A stretch of DNA of 64,000 nt from Desulfitobacterium_A nosdiversum (GTDB lineage: Bacteria > Bacillota > Desulfitobacteriia > Desulfitobacteriales > Desulfitobacteriaceae), in contig NZ_CP172056.1 of NCBI RefSeq assembly GCF_049860565.1, positions 2,232,001-2,296,000 of the forward strand, read 5' to 3'. This document shows, in pieces, positions 42,342-52,025 of this stretch. Made by a program: the position numbers and the translations under genes. Under the pieces are notes generated by a model. The model worked only from the letters and a program-made list of their open reading frames with translations, ran no database searches and was not told the origin of the DNA. Positions within the stretch are counted from its first letter, which is position 1, and the number at the start of each line of letters is the position of its first letter.

Positions 42342-43657
42342 ATCATCGCACTGCCCCGGTTGAGATTCGGGAGAAGGTAAGTTTTCCTCATTATACAATT
42401 GGAGCGGCACTTCATGAACTTAAGGCGTATTCTGGATTAGAAGGAGTTGTTATCCTCAGTACGTGCAATCGGTTGGAAATTTATGCCGCCACTACAGATG
42501 TAGAAACCGGTTTAAACTCGATTAAAAAGTTTCTGGTTAATCATGCTCAAATTGAGGAACAAGAGTTGAGCAAATATCTCTATGTTCATACATTATATGA
42601 AGCAGTTAGACATCTTTTCAGAGTTGTTGCCGGGTTGGATTCAATGATCTTGGGAGAAACGCAGATTCTTGGTCAAGTTGCCAATGCCTATGAGAAAGCC
42701 TCCCAAGCAGGAGTAACCAATAAAGTTATTAATGTTTTTTTTCAGAACGCTTTAACTGTAGGAAAACGGGTTCGGACGGAGACGCAAATCGATCAGCATC
42801 CAACCTCGATCTCTTATACTGCTGTGGAACTGGTTAAACAAGTTTTTGGAGAGTTGCAAGGAAGAAGTATTCTGATTCTCGGTGCAGGAGAGATGAGTGC
42901 TTTAACTGCTAAACATTTGCTCGCAAATGGCGCTAATACGGTGATGGTTTCCAACCGTTCGTATGACCGCGCTAAGACGTTAGCTTCGGCCTGTCATGGC
43001 AAAGCAATCCGTTTTGCCGACTTTGAAGAATCTTTAATTGACGCAGATATTGTGATTTCGGCGACGGCTGCTGCCAATTTTGTAATCAACCCAGATCAGG
43101 TACGCAATGTTATGATCAAAAGAAACAATCGACCTCTATTAATGATAGATATTGCTGTACCTCGGGATATTCACCCCGAGGTAGGGGAAATACCCGGGGT
43201 AACCCTCTATGATATTGATGATCTGCGCGGAGTTATTGATGCTCATCAGCATGCGAGAGAAATAGCAGGCCAGCAGGCAGAGCACATCATCGAAGAAGAA
43301 ATGTCTCAATTTTTAAAATGGCATAATTCACTTTATGTCGTTCCGACCATCGTTGCCTTGCAACATCGCGGAGAAGAGATTAAAGCATATCAGCTTGAAC
43401 ATGCTCTTGGGAAATTGGGTGGACTGACTGCTAAACAGGAAAAAATTATTCGGTCGATGGCCAATTCAATCGTGAATCAGCTGCTCCATGAGCCGATCAC
43501 GAATTTAAAAGAATTCGCGACAACGAAGCAAGGACATCTTTATACCGAAATATTACAGAACCTATTCAGTTTAGAGGTGGCTGAGGAGGAAACGGTTCAT
43601 TCCCTTCATCCTCATGTGCAAAATCAGGGTAATGTTGACTCAAGGAGGGCTAAATGA
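42317..43657 (+). CDS. hemA: Glutamyl-tRNA reductase
   Basis: A 446-residue enzyme making glutamate-1-semialdehyde, the first committed step of tetrapyrrole synthesis. Visible: GLNHRTAPVEIREKVSF, the catalytic Cys in ILSTCNRLEIY, and the NADPH site ILILGAGEMSALTAKHL. It starts with TTG. It overlaps sirC upstream and hemC downstream (ATGA), consistent with one coupled operon. Confidence 0.95.
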   Translation: MFPVTVGLNHRTAPVEIREKVSFPHYTIGAALHELKAYSGLEGVVILSTCNRLEIYAATTDVETGLNSIKKFLVNHAQIEEQELSKYLYVHTLYEAVRHLFRVVAGLDSMILGETQILGQVANAYEKASQAGVTNKVINVFFQNALTVGKRVRTETQIDQHPTSISYTAVELVKQVFGELQGRSILILGAGEMSALTAKHLLANGANTVMVSNRSYDRAKTLASACHGKAIRFADFEESLIDADIVISATAAANFVINPDQVRNVMIKRNNRPLLMIDIAVPRDIHPEVGEIPGVTLYDIDDLRGVIDAHQHAREIAGQQAEHIIEEEMSQFLKWHNSLYVVPTIVALQHRGEEIKAYQLEHALGKLGGLTAKQEKIIRSMANSIVNQLLHEPITNLKEFATTKQGHLYTEILQNLFSLEVAEEETVHSLHPHVQNQGNVDSRRAK

Positions 43658-44574
43658 GTACTTTTCGAATTGGGACTCGTGACAGCCTGCTCGCCCTTTG
43701 GCAGGCGGAGTGGGTTAAAAAACACCTATATTCAATTTATCCTGAACATGAATTTGTCCTGGTTTCCGTGAAAACAAAGGGTGATAAGATACTTGATGTT
43801 CCGCTTGCTAAGATCGGAGATAAAGGTTTATTTACAAAAGAGCTTGAATACGGCTTGCTGGGCGGTGAGATTGACTTAGCTGTTCACAGCCTTAAAGATT
43901 TGCCAACAATTCTGCCGGAAGGATTAATGATTGGAGCGTTTTGCGAGCGTGAAGAGCCTCGGGATGTGTTCCTAAGCAAAGAGGGTATTCGTTTGGAAGA
44001 TTTGCCTTCCGGTTCTTTGATCGGGACAAGTAGTCTTCGCCGCAAGGCCCAGTTACAATATTATCGAGCGGATTTGAATTTCGCGGATTTAAGAGGAAAC
44101 CTTCAAACACGATGGCGTAAGCTTGAAGAATCCAACATGGCGGGGATTGTTTTAGCTTATGCCGGAGTAAAACGTTTAGGTTGGGAAGAAAGAATCACTC
44201 AGATTATATCCGAAGACATTATGCTCTCTGCTGTTGGACAAGGATCGATAGCCATTGAGATCAGTGCAGATCGTCTGGATATACAAGAGCTGATCAAACC
44301 GCTTAATCATGAAGAGACAAGTTTGGCAGTTCGAGCGGAACGAGCGCTGATGCGCAAATTAGAGGGGGGCTGCCAGGTTCCCATCGGAGCTTTAGGAATT
44401 GTCCATGAGGGAAAAGTCCAGCTGAAAGGTATGGTGGCTTCACTGGATGGAAAACAGCTGCTAAGAGCTTTTGCCGAAGGGCAAGAACCCGAGGAAATTG
44501 GCAATAATGCTGCAGAACATTTGATTGCCCAAGGAGCAAAGGCTATTCTTGATCAAATACGCGTTCCCAGCTAA
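43654..44574 (+). CDS. hemC: Porphobilinogen deaminase (hydroxymethylbilane synthase)
   Basis: A 306-residue enzyme that polymerises four porphobilinogens. The dipyrromethane cofactor is attached to Cys in LEGGCQVPIGA near residue 241. N-terminal GTRDSLLALWQAEWVK and HSLKDLPT are typical. Coupled to hemA by ATGA. Confidence 0.95.
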   Translation: MSTFRIGTRDSLLALWQAEWVKKHLYSIYPEHEFVLVSVKTKGDKILDVPLAKIGDKGLFTKELEYGLLGGEIDLAVHSLKDLPTILPEGLMIGAFCEREEPRDVFLSKEGIRLEDLPSGSLIGTSSLRRKAQLQYYRADLNFADLRGNLQTRWRKLEESNMAGIVLAYAGVKRLGWEERITQIISEDIMLSAVGQGSIAIEISADRLDIQELIKPLNHEETSLAVRAERALMRKLEGGCQVPIGALGIVHEGKVQLKGMVASLDGKQLLRAFAEGQEPEEIGNNAAEHLIAQGAKAILDQIRVPS

Positions 44575-44603
44575 TTAACTGAGTTGAAACGGAGTGTGGA
44601 AAG

Positions 44604-46109
44604 TTGGAAACAGGATATGTTTATTTAGTCGGAGCTGGTCCGGGAGACCCTAAATTAATTACGGTTAAAGGTGCAGAATGCATTGCCAAAGCAGAGGTTC
44701 TTGTCTATGATCGATTGGCATCGCGCCGTTTACTGACGTTGGCTAATCCGTCATGTGAAATGATCTATGTTGGAAAGTCTCCTGACCGCCATACGCTTCG
44801 TCAGGAAGAGATCAATGAAGTCCTTGTCAAAAAGGGATTGGAAGGAAAGATTGTTACGCGTTTAAAAGGGGGAGACCCTTTTGTTTTTGGACGAGGGGGA
44901 GAAGAGGCTGAAGCTCTGCTGAACGCCGGAATTCCTTTTGAAATTGTTCCGGGTGTGACTTCTGCTATTTCGGTACCCGCTTATGCAGGCATACCTGTTA
45001 CGCATCGCGATTTAACTTCATCTTTCGCAGTGATTACGGGTCATGAGGACCCCAATAAAAACAGCTCGGCGATTGCTTGGGAACATATTGCAAACTCCCA
45101 TGGTACTTTGATTTTCCTTATGGGAGTAGCAAATTTAAAACTGATTGCCCAAAAACTCATGGAAAATGGCCGTTCTAAGACTACACCTGTCGCTCTTATT
45201 CAATGGGGAACCCGCCCTGAGCAGCGAACGTTAGTCGGAGAGCTGCATAATATAGCGGAGCTTGTTGAACGTGAGAAGTTTACGAATCCATCTATTATTA
45301 TCGTAGGGGAAGTCGTTAGTCTGCGTGACAAGCTTCAATGGTTCGAAAAGAAAGCTCTTTTTGGACAACGTATTGTCGTAACACGGGCTCGTCAGCAAGC
45401 CAGTGTCCTTTCCCAGGCGATTGAAGATTTAGGCGGGGAACCCTGGGAATTCCCGGCTATTGATCTGGCTCCTCCGACTAATCCTGAACAGCTTGTGAAA
45501 GCAGTACGACAAATTAAGCGTTTTGAGTGGTTGGTGTTCACAAGTGTTAATGGGGTAGATGCCTTCTTTAAGGAACTTAAAAACCAAGGCAAAGATGTTC
45601 GGGATTTAGCGGGGATTGAACTCGTAGCCATTGGTCCCGCAACTCAGGCCGCATTGGAAAATAAGGGGCTGCGGGTTTCCTTTGTCCCTGAGGAATATCG
45701 TGCTGAAAAGATTATAGAAGGGCTTGCCAGTCGAGTCCTTCCGGGACAGAGTGTGCTGCTCGCTCGTGCTGAAGAAGCAAGAGATATTTTGCCGGAATCC
45801 CTTAAAGCCTTAGGAGCGGATGTCTGGGACGTTCCTGCCTACAAGACCGTTTTAGGGCAGGCCAATAAGGAAGAGTTACAGGCATTGCTGCGTGATCATC
45901 TTATTCATACAGTGACTTTTACGAGTTCTTCTACCGTTCGGAATTTTTTGCAGCTTCTTGATGGCGACCGATCTTTGCTGAAAGGGGTTAAACTCTTTTC
46001 AATTGGACCGATCACGAGTGCAACAGCACGGGAACTTGGCTTGACCGTTTATCGGGAGGCTGAAAAATATACAATTAAGGGGCTGGTTCAAGCTCTTGTG
46101 GAGGGTTAA
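44604..46109 (+). CDS. Uroporphyrinogen-III methyltransferase/synthase fusion
   Basis: A 501-residue bifunctional protein. Residues 1-245 are a SUMT/CobA methyltransferase (VGAGPGDPKLITVKG, the GRGGEEAEAL loop), which makes precorrin-2. Residues 255-501 are uroporphyrinogen-III synthase (HemD). The fusion is common in clostridia. It starts with TTG after GGAGTG. It routes tetrapyrrole to siroheme and on to heme by the Ahb route. Confidence 0.94.
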   Translation: METGYVYLVGAGPGDPKLITVKGAECIAKAEVLVYDRLASRRLLTLANPSCEMIYVGKSPDRHTLRQEEINEVLVKKGLEGKIVTRLKGGDPFVFGRGGEEAEALLNAGIPFEIVPGVTSAISVPAYAGIPVTHRDLTSSFAVITGHEDPNKNSSAIAWEHIANSHGTLIFLMGVANLKLIAQKLMENGRSKTTPVALIQWGTRPEQRTLVGELHNIAELVEREKFTNPSIIIVGEVVSLRDKLQWFEKKALFGQRIVVTRARQQASVLSQAIEDLGGEPWEFPAIDLAPPTNPEQLVKAVRQIKRFEWLVFTSVNGVDAFFKELKNQGKDVRDLAGIELVAIGPATQAALENKGLRVSFVPEEYRAEKIIEGLASRVLPGQSVLLARAEEARDILPESLKALGADVWDVPAYKTVLGQANKEELQALLRDHLIHTVTFTSSSTVRNFLQLLDGDRSLLKGVKLFSIGPITSATARELGLTVYREAEKYTIKGLVQALVEG

Positions 46110-46111
46110 GA

Positions 46112-47287
46112 ATGATTAGTGTTACCAAGTTATTATTTAATACAGAATATTTCGGAGATTCCTTGCGGTACAGCAATGATTCAAAGGGTGCGAAAAATGG
46201 AGTAACAATGGGCAAAGGTCCGGTTGTTGTCTGGAATTCAACACGCACCTGCAACTTAAAATGCAAACATTGTTATATGGAGTCTGATGCTCAAAAATAT
46301 CAGGGTGAGTTGACTACAGAAGAGGCGAAACAGTTTATTGATGACCTTGCTGAATTTAATGTCCCCGTTTTGCTTTTTTCCGGCGGTGAACCTTTAATTC
46401 GTCCCGATTTCTTTGAACTGGCTGCTTATGCGGCGAATAAAGGCATTCGTCCTACTTTATCTACAAACGGAACCCTGATCACAAGTGAAGTTGCTCAAAA
46501 GATCAAGGATATCGGTGTAGGGTATGTAGGGATCTCCCTTGATGGCTTGCGTGAGGTTAATGACGAATTTCGCGGCAAAGAAGGGGCCTTCCAGAAGGCG
46601 ATGGAGGGTATTCAAAACTGCGTAGCTGTGGATCAGAGGGTGGGCCTCCGCTTTACGATCAATAGCCATAACCTAAAAGAACTGGACAATATTTTTGATT
46701 TTATTGAGGAAGAAAATATTAACCGGGTTTGTTTCTACCATCTGGTTTATTCCGGCCGCGGCAATCAAATGATAGCTCAGGATGTATCACCGGAAGAATC
46801 CCGCCAGGCCATGGAGACGATTGTTCGTCGGACGATTGATTTTGAAAATCGGGGCCTGGAGAAGGAAATCCTGACGGTCGATAATCACTGCGATGGAGTT
46901 TATCTCTATCTGCGCACCTTGAAAGAGGATCCGGAGAAGGCGGCAACGATTAAGCGTTTAATCAGCATGAACGGCGGAAACCGTTCGGGAATTGCTTTTT
47001 CTGAAGTAGATCCATTGGGATATGTACATCCGGATCAATTTACGCAGCATATCACCTTCGGGAATGTTCGGGAAAGAAAGTTCGGGGATATCTGGACTGA
47101 TACTTCAAATCCGATCATGGCCGGTATGAAAGACCGTAAACCGTTATTAAAAGGCCGCTGCTCAAAATGCCAGTACCTTGATATCTGCAACGGAAACTTC
47201 CGGACCCGTGCAGAAGCAGTTACAGGCAACTTCTGGGAGTCCGATCCCGCCTGCTATTTAACCGACGAAGAAATAGGACTTAAATAA
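46112..47287 (+). CDS. ahbC: 12,18-didecarboxysiroheme deacetylase (AhbC/NirJ1-like radical SAM)
   Basis: A 391-residue radical-SAM protein with cluster motif CNLKCKHCYM near residue 49 and a C-terminal SPASM-like Cys cluster CSKCQYLDIC near 350. AhbC removes two acetate side chains of 12,18-didecarboxysiroheme to give Fe-coproporphyrin III. The annotation NirJ1 is common for the same protein; a heme d1 role is less likely, since no nir genes are present. It starts 2 bases after the cobA/hemD stop and is followed by the second RNA-like repeat. Confidence 0.86.
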   Translation: MISVTKLLFNTEYFGDSLRYSNDSKGAKNGVTMGKGPVVVWNSTRTCNLKCKHCYMESDAQKYQGELTTEEAKQFIDDLAEFNVPVLLFSGGEPLIRPDFFELAAYAANKGIRPTLSTNGTLITSEVAQKIKDIGVGYVGISLDGLREVNDEFRGKEGAFQKAMEGIQNCVAVDQRVGLRFTINSHNLKELDNIFDFIEEENINRVCFYHLVYSGRGNQMIAQDVSPEESRQAMETIVRRTIDFENRGLEKEILTVDNHCDGVYLYLRTLKEDPEKAATIKRLISMNGGNRSGIAFSEVDPLGYVHPDQFTQHITFGNVRERKFGDIWTDTSNPIMAGMKDRKPLLKGRCSKCQYLDICNGNFRTRAEAVTGNFWESDPACYLTDEEIGLK

Positions 47288-47296
47288 GATAGATTT

Positions 47297-47580
47297 ACTC
47301 TATGAACAAAAAAGACCCATAAGCGTAGCTATTCGCACAGAAGTGAACGCTTTGCGGAGGGGCGCAATGGCACACAATGCCTTTCTTGGTTAGCGGAGCC
47401 AGTGGTTTACACCAGGTATTACCCTGAGGTTTGGCACGAAAGTGTCCGGTGGACATTTTCGCTCGAAGCGGCTATCTTCAAGAATGCTTATCCGCTGAAG
47501 ATAGCTCCAAGAAAGGCAAGTGTGCCAGCCCTGGAGCGGTTGAGTGAACGGATGTGCGAATAGCTACAAGACAATAGAGT
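47297..47580 (+). ncRNA. Structured RNA-like repeat, copy 2
   Basis: It fills the gap between ahbC and hemB and has no credible ORF. An outer stem ACTCTAT/ATAGAGT (47297-47303, 47574-47580), a stem GTAGCTATTCGCACA/TGTGCGAATAGCTAC (47325-47339, 47553-47567), and GGCACAC-aat-GCCTTTCTTGG paired with CCAAGAAAGGC-aa-GTGTGCC (47369-47389, 47507-47526) surround a core at 47394-47436. The same layout with different stem bases is at 16.2 kb. It has two extra hairpins (47438-47466 and 47472-47504) absent from copy 1. RNA or mobile hairpin element; function unknown. Confidence 0.62.
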
Positions 47581-47609
47581 ATTTGAACTACTTACTGGAG
47601 GTGTTCTAG

Positions 47610-48581
47610 ATGGAGCTTTTACATCGTCCCCGCCGCTTACGGGCGAATGAAAAGATACGCAGTATGGTTCGGGAAAATCATGTACGGGTAGATGACTTGA
47701 TTTACCCCATGTTTGTCATCTATGGGGAAAATACCAAAAATGAAATTCCGTCAATGCCGGGAGTTTACCAATACTCCTTAGATCTCTTTGTTGAGGCCCT
47801 GAAAGAAGTTGTGGACTTAGGAATACCGGCGATTTTACTTTTTGGAATTCCTGAGACAAAAGACGCGGTGGGGACAGGAGCCTACCACCAACACGGTATC
47901 GTTCAAGAAGCAGTTCGCGTTGCCAAAAAACATTATCCAGATCTGTATGTGATCACAGATGTCTGCCTTTGCGAATATACCGACCACGGCCATTGCGGTG
48001 TAATTCAAGACGGTAAAATTCTCAATGATCCAACGCTGGATTTATTAGCCCAAACAGCAGTTTCTCATGCACAAGCCGGAGCAGACATGGTGGCGCCTTC
48101 GGATATGATGGATGGCCGTGTTGCAGCAATTAGGCAAAGCCTTGATAAAGCAGGTTTTACAGATGTTCCTGTAATGTCCTATGCTGCTAAATTCGCTTCC
48201 GGTTTTTACGGACCATTTCGTGAAGCAGCAGGTTCAGCACCGCAGTTTGGTGACCGCAGGACGTATCAAATGGATCCTCCTAACGGGAATGAAGCAATGC
48301 GTGAGACGGCTTTAGATATAGAAGAAGGGGCAGATCTGATCATTGTTAAACCAGCCTTGGCTTATGGCGATATTACGTATCGAACAAAAGAGCGTTTTGG
48401 CCTTCCCGTTGTGGCATATAATGTCAGCGGTGAGTATTCCATGGTGAAAGCGGCTTCAGCACAGGGCTGGATTGATGAAAAAAGAATTGTTATGGAAGCG
48501 TTAGTGAGCATGAAAAGAGCCGGGGCAGATCTGATTATTTCATATCATGCATTGGATGTCGCGCGTTGGCTGCAGGGTTAG
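47610..48581 (+). CDS. hemB: Porphobilinogen synthase (5-aminolevulinate dehydratase)
   Basis: A 323-residue enzyme condensing two 5-aminolevulinates. Zinc-type metal site: VCLCEYTDHGHCG near residue 123. Schiff-base lysines: K in SYAAKFASGF near 195 and K in DLIIVKPAL near 247. Strong GGAGGTG site 30 bases after the RNA-like element. Confidence 0.96.
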   Translation: MELLHRPRRLRANEKIRSMVRENHVRVDDLIYPMFVIYGENTKNEIPSMPGVYQYSLDLFVEALKEVVDLGIPAILLFGIPETKDAVGTGAYHQHGIVQEAVRVAKKHYPDLYVITDVCLCEYTDHGHCGVIQDGKILNDPTLDLLAQTAVSHAQAGADMVAPSDMMDGRVAAIRQSLDKAGFTDVPVMSYAAKFASGFYGPFREAAGSAPQFGDRRTYQMDPPNGNEAMRETALDIEEGADLIIVKPALAYGDITYRTKERFGLPVVAYNVSGEYSMVKAASAQGWIDEKRIVMEALVSMKRAGADLIISYHALDVARWLQG

Positions 48582-48649
48582 ACAGAAAGTAAAACGTAAG
48601 AGGGACATGGTTTTAATCGAGGAATAAAGAAGAGGAAGGGGAAAATGAG

Positions 48650-49648
48650 ATGATCATTTCTTGGAATACAACGAATGCTTGCAATATGTATTGTGATCAT
48701 TGTTATCGTGATGCCGGCTGTAAAGTTGAAGAAGAATTAAATACTGCGGAAGCGAAAACATTATTAGAGCAGATTGCTAAAGCAGGGTTTAAAATTATGA
48801 TTTTTAGCGGGGGAGAACCTCTTATTCGGCCAGACATTGTGGAACTGGTTGCCTATGCAACATCTTTAGGCCTAAGACCTGTTTTTGGAACAAACGGTAC
48901 TCTTATTACCCTGGATATGGCACGTCGTCTCAAAGAGGCCGGCGCTATGGGAATGGGTATTTCCTTAGATTCCATGGATAAAGAAAAACATAACCAATTC
49001 CGTAAATTCCCGGGAGCTTGGGAAGGCGCTGTTCGAGGGATGCGTAATTGCCATGCAGTGGGACTTCCTTTCCAAATCCATACCACAGTTATGGATTGGA
49101 ATCAGGATGAGCTTGAGGCGATTACCGATTTTGCTGTGAGTGAAGGGGCAGTGGCTCACCATTTCTTCTTCTTGGTTCCGACCGGCCGTGCCGTTTCCAT
49201 CGAGGAAGAGTCTTTGCGGGCTGAAGCTTATGAAGATGTATTAACTCGGATCATGAAAAAACAACAAACTGTAGATATCGAGCTTAAACCGACATGTGCT
49301 CCTCAGTTTATGCGTATTGCTAAACAAATGGGCATGAATATGCGGTATGGCCGCGGCTGTTTAGCAGGAACATCTTATTGCATCATTAGCCCGAAAGGAC
49401 AGGTTCAGCCTTGTGCCTATTTAAATATCCCGCTTGGTGATGTCCGTGAAACGCCTTTCGATGAGATCTGGAAAAACAACCCGGTCTTAAAAGAATTGAG
49501 AACGATGGATTATAAAGGCGGCTGTGGTACCTGCGAATATAAAAAGGCTTGCGGCGGATGCCGAGCCCGTGCGGCTTATTATGAAAACGGAGATTACATG
49601 GCGGAGGAACCTTGGTGCTTGTACCACGGGCGGAAGGGGGTTAAGTAA
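48650..49648 (+). CDS. ahbD: Heme synthase AhbD (NirJ2-like radical SAM)
   Basis: A 332-residue radical-SAM enzyme with CNMYCDHCY near residue 11 and a C-terminal CGTCEYKKACGGC cluster near 295. AhbD decarboxylates Fe-coproporphyrin III propionates to vinyls, giving protoheme. It is 68 bases after hemB and one base before ahbAB. NirJ2 is an alternative annotation of the same family. The ATG has a GGGG-rich ribosome site. Confidence 0.86.
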   Translation: MIISWNTTNACNMYCDHCYRDAGCKVEEELNTAEAKTLLEQIAKAGFKIMIFSGGEPLIRPDIVELVAYATSLGLRPVFGTNGTLITLDMARRLKEAGAMGMGISLDSMDKEKHNQFRKFPGAWEGAVRGMRNCHAVGLPFQIHTTVMDWNQDELEAITDFAVSEGAVAHHFFFLVPTGRAVSIEEESLRAEAYEDVLTRIMKKQQTVDIELKPTCAPQFMRIAKQMGMNMRYGRGCLAGTSYCIISPKGQVQPCAYLNIPLGDVRETPFDEIWKNNPVLKELRTMDYKGGCGTCEYKKACGGCRARAAYYENGDYMAEEPWCLYHGRKGVK

Positions 49649-49649
49649 C

Positions 49650-50663
49650 TTGGATACCGTTGAACGGGAGTTGCTTAACACCATCCAAACAAATTTCCCG
49701 ATTATGCCGCGTCCCTTTCAAAGTTTAGGAGAACGTGCGGGCGTATCTGAAGAAGAAGCTTGGGAAAGGGTTACAAAGCTTCGACAGGAAGGCATCATAC
49801 GGCGTCTCGGAGGTGTATTTGATTCCCACCGTTTGGGTTATCATAGTACATTATGCGCAGCTAAAGTCCCTCAAGAAAAAATCTCTGATGTTGCTGAACT
49901 TCTTATGGAAACCCCCGGCGTAACGCACAATTATTTGCGTGAGCACGACTATAATATGTGGTTTACGCTGATTGCTCCATCAAAAGAGGAAGTTGAGCAG
50001 ATTCTGAACAAGGTTCGCAGTGTTTTAGGTTCAGATCAGGTCTACTCTCTACCTGCTGTCCGTCTTTTTAAGATTAGCGTTGATTTTAATTTCAAAAATA
50101 AGACAGAGAAAAGTAAACCTGAGTTAAGAAATATCGGACTTCAAAAAACGCCTGGTGCTTGGCGGAGAGGTGAACAGGCAGTTGTTCTCAGCGAGCAGGA
50201 AAAAGCGCTCGTCCGCGTTCTTCAAGTCGATTTGCCTTACTCGTTAACTCCTTTTGCAGAGATTGCTCAAATGCTTCAATGGACGGAAAATGAGGTCCTT
50301 GAGTTAACGCGCAGTTTACTGGAAAGAGGTTTAATTCGGCGTTTTGGCGCGGTTCTGCGGCATCAAAAAGCTGGCTTTACAGCCAATGCAATGGGAGTCT
50401 GGCCGGTCCCGGAGGATCAAGCCCATGAGATCGGTAAAAAAATGTCAGCTTTTCGTGAAGTAAGCCACTGTTATCAGCGTCCCACACTGCCCGACTGGCC
50501 CTATACCCTGTTTACGATGATTCACGGTCAGTCAGTTGAAGATTGTCAGAATGTTATGGAGCGGATTTCTGAAGAAACAGGAATCAAAGAATACCGGATG
50601 CTTTTTAGTAAAGCGGAGTTAAAGAAGAGCAGTATGCAGTATTTTATGGAAGAAAATGATTAA
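49650..50663 (+). CDS. ahbAB: Siroheme decarboxylase, AhbA-AhbB fusion
   Basis: The 337-residue protein consists of two Lrp/AsnC-like siroheme decarboxylase modules. Residues 1-155 and 180-330 each have an HTH-like N-terminus (LDTVERELLN..., EQEKALVRVLQ...) and a beta-rich C-terminal part. Siroheme decarboxylase normally is two proteins, AhbA and AhbB; here they are fused. It converts siroheme to 12,18-didecarboxysiroheme. TTG 49650 is preceded by GGAAGGGGG; longer in-frame starts would run into ahbD. Confidence 0.87.
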   Translation: MDTVERELLNTIQTNFPIMPRPFQSLGERAGVSEEEAWERVTKLRQEGIIRRLGGVFDSHRLGYHSTLCAAKVPQEKISDVAELLMETPGVTHNYLREHDYNMWFTLIAPSKEEVEQILNKVRSVLGSDQVYSLPAVRLFKISVDFNFKNKTEKSKPELRNIGLQKTPGAWRRGEQAVVLSEQEKALVRVLQVDLPYSLTPFAEIAQMLQWTENEVLELTRSLLERGLIRRFGAVLRHQKAGFTANAMGVWPVPEDQAHEIGKKMSAFREVSHCYQRPTLPDWPYTLFTMIHGQSVEDCQNVMERISEETGIKEYRMLFSKAELKKSSMQYFMEEND

Positions 50664-50695
50664 TAGCCCCATAAGGGGTTGGGAGGTCTTAAACT

Positions 50696-51985
50696 TTGAG
50701 TTTTCAAGATGTTCGGAGTTGCAAAGCCTTCGAAAGAGCGAAGGCTGTCATTCCTGGGGGGGTTAACTCTCCGGTTCGTGCTTTTCGTTCAGTGGGAAGA
50801 GATCCCGTTTTTATCGAACGGGGTGAAGGATCACATCTTTGGGATATCGACGGCAATTCCTATATTGACTATGTAGGCTCTTGGGGACCGCTGATTTTGG
50901 GACATGCTCATCCCGAAGTCGTTGAGGCGATTAAGCGGACAGCAGAAAGGGGAACAAGTTACGGTGCCCCGACAGAGCTGGAAACAGAGCTTGCCGTTGA
51001 AGTCCTTAGGGCATACCCGTCAATGAATCAAGTTCGCATGGTTAATTCGGGTACAGAAGCGACAATGAGTGCTTTACGGTTAGTCCGTGGGGTTACCGGC
51101 CGAAATAAAATTGTTAAATTTGAAGGTTGTTATCATGGACATGCTGATTCCTTGCTCATTAAGGCGGGAAGCGGGGCGCTGACGTTTGGGGTTCCGAATT
51201 CACCCGGTATTCCCGCGGCAACTGCGGGGACCACGGTGGTTGCTCGTTACAATGATCTAGAAGGTTTAAGAGAAATTTTCCGTCAAGATGGGGAAGAAAT
51301 TGCGGGTGTAATTATTGAGCCGGTAGCTGGCAATATGGGAGTTGTCATCCCTGAACGGAGCTTTCTTGAAGGCGTCCGTGAATTGACGCGTCAATATGGA
51401 GCTTTATTGATTTTCGATGAAGTTATGACAGGTTTTCGTGTCAGTTATGGCGGTGTGCAAGAACGTTTTGGAATTGATCCGGATATCACCTGTTTAGGGA
51501 AAATTATCGGAGGAGGCCTCCCCGTTGGAGCATACGGCGGAAAAACAGAATATATGAGTCAAATTGCTCCGAGCGGTCCCATATATCAAGCTGGAACTCT
51601 TTCGGGGAATCCCTTAGCGATGGCAGCGGGATTAACAACGCTGCGCTTATTGCAAAAACCAGGCGTTTATTCAGAACTTGAACGGAAAACAAATTATTTA
51701 GCTGAGGGACTAAGAAAAATCGCCGAAGAACAAGGCCTGCCCATTTGGATCAATTCTGTCGGTGCAATGTTCTCAGCATTTTTTACGGATCAACCGGTTA
51801 AAGATTTTGCCAGTGCCTGTACTTCAGATGTTGAACGCTTTGCCGCATATTTTAAAGGGATGCTTGAGCGCGGAGTTTATCTCGCTCCAAGTCAATATGA
51901 AGCAGTATTCCTTTCCCTGGCACATACAGACGAAGACCTTAACTATACTCTCGAACAAGTTCGGGCAGTGTTAAAGTCACTCTAG
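50696..51985 (+). CDS. hemL: Glutamate-1-semialdehyde 2,1-aminomutase
   Basis: A 429-residue class-III PLP aminotransferase. The PLP lysine lies in CLGKIIGGGLP near residue 267, with the family motif FDEVMTGFR upstream. Produces 5-aminolevulinate. It starts with TTG behind GGGAGG. Length is usual. Confidence 0.95.
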   Translation: MSFQDVRSCKAFERAKAVIPGGVNSPVRAFRSVGRDPVFIERGEGSHLWDIDGNSYIDYVGSWGPLILGHAHPEVVEAIKRTAERGTSYGAPTELETELAVEVLRAYPSMNQVRMVNSGTEATMSALRLVRGVTGRNKIVKFEGCYHGHADSLLIKAGSGALTFGVPNSPGIPAATAGTTVVARYNDLEGLREIFRQDGEEIAGVIIEPVAGNMGVVIPERSFLEGVRELTRQYGALLIFDEVMTGFRVSYGGVQERFGIDPDITCLGKIIGGGLPVGAYGGKTEYMSQIAPSGPIYQAGTLSGNPLAMAAGLTTLRLLQKPGVYSELERKTNYLAEGLRKIAEEQGLPIWINSVGAMFSAFFTDQPVKDFASACTSDVERFAAYFKGMLERGVYLAPSQYEAVFLSLAHTDEDLNYTLEQVRAVLKSL

Positions 51986-52025
51986 TCTTTGTTCCTATAG
52001 GAACGGGTACTCAGGAGGTTTGCGG

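Noticed and set aside
47288..47609. Cobalamin or other known riboswitch upstream of hemB
   Set aside because: No B12-box-like sequence or other recognised riboswitch core; the region matches the repeat at 16.2 kb instead.
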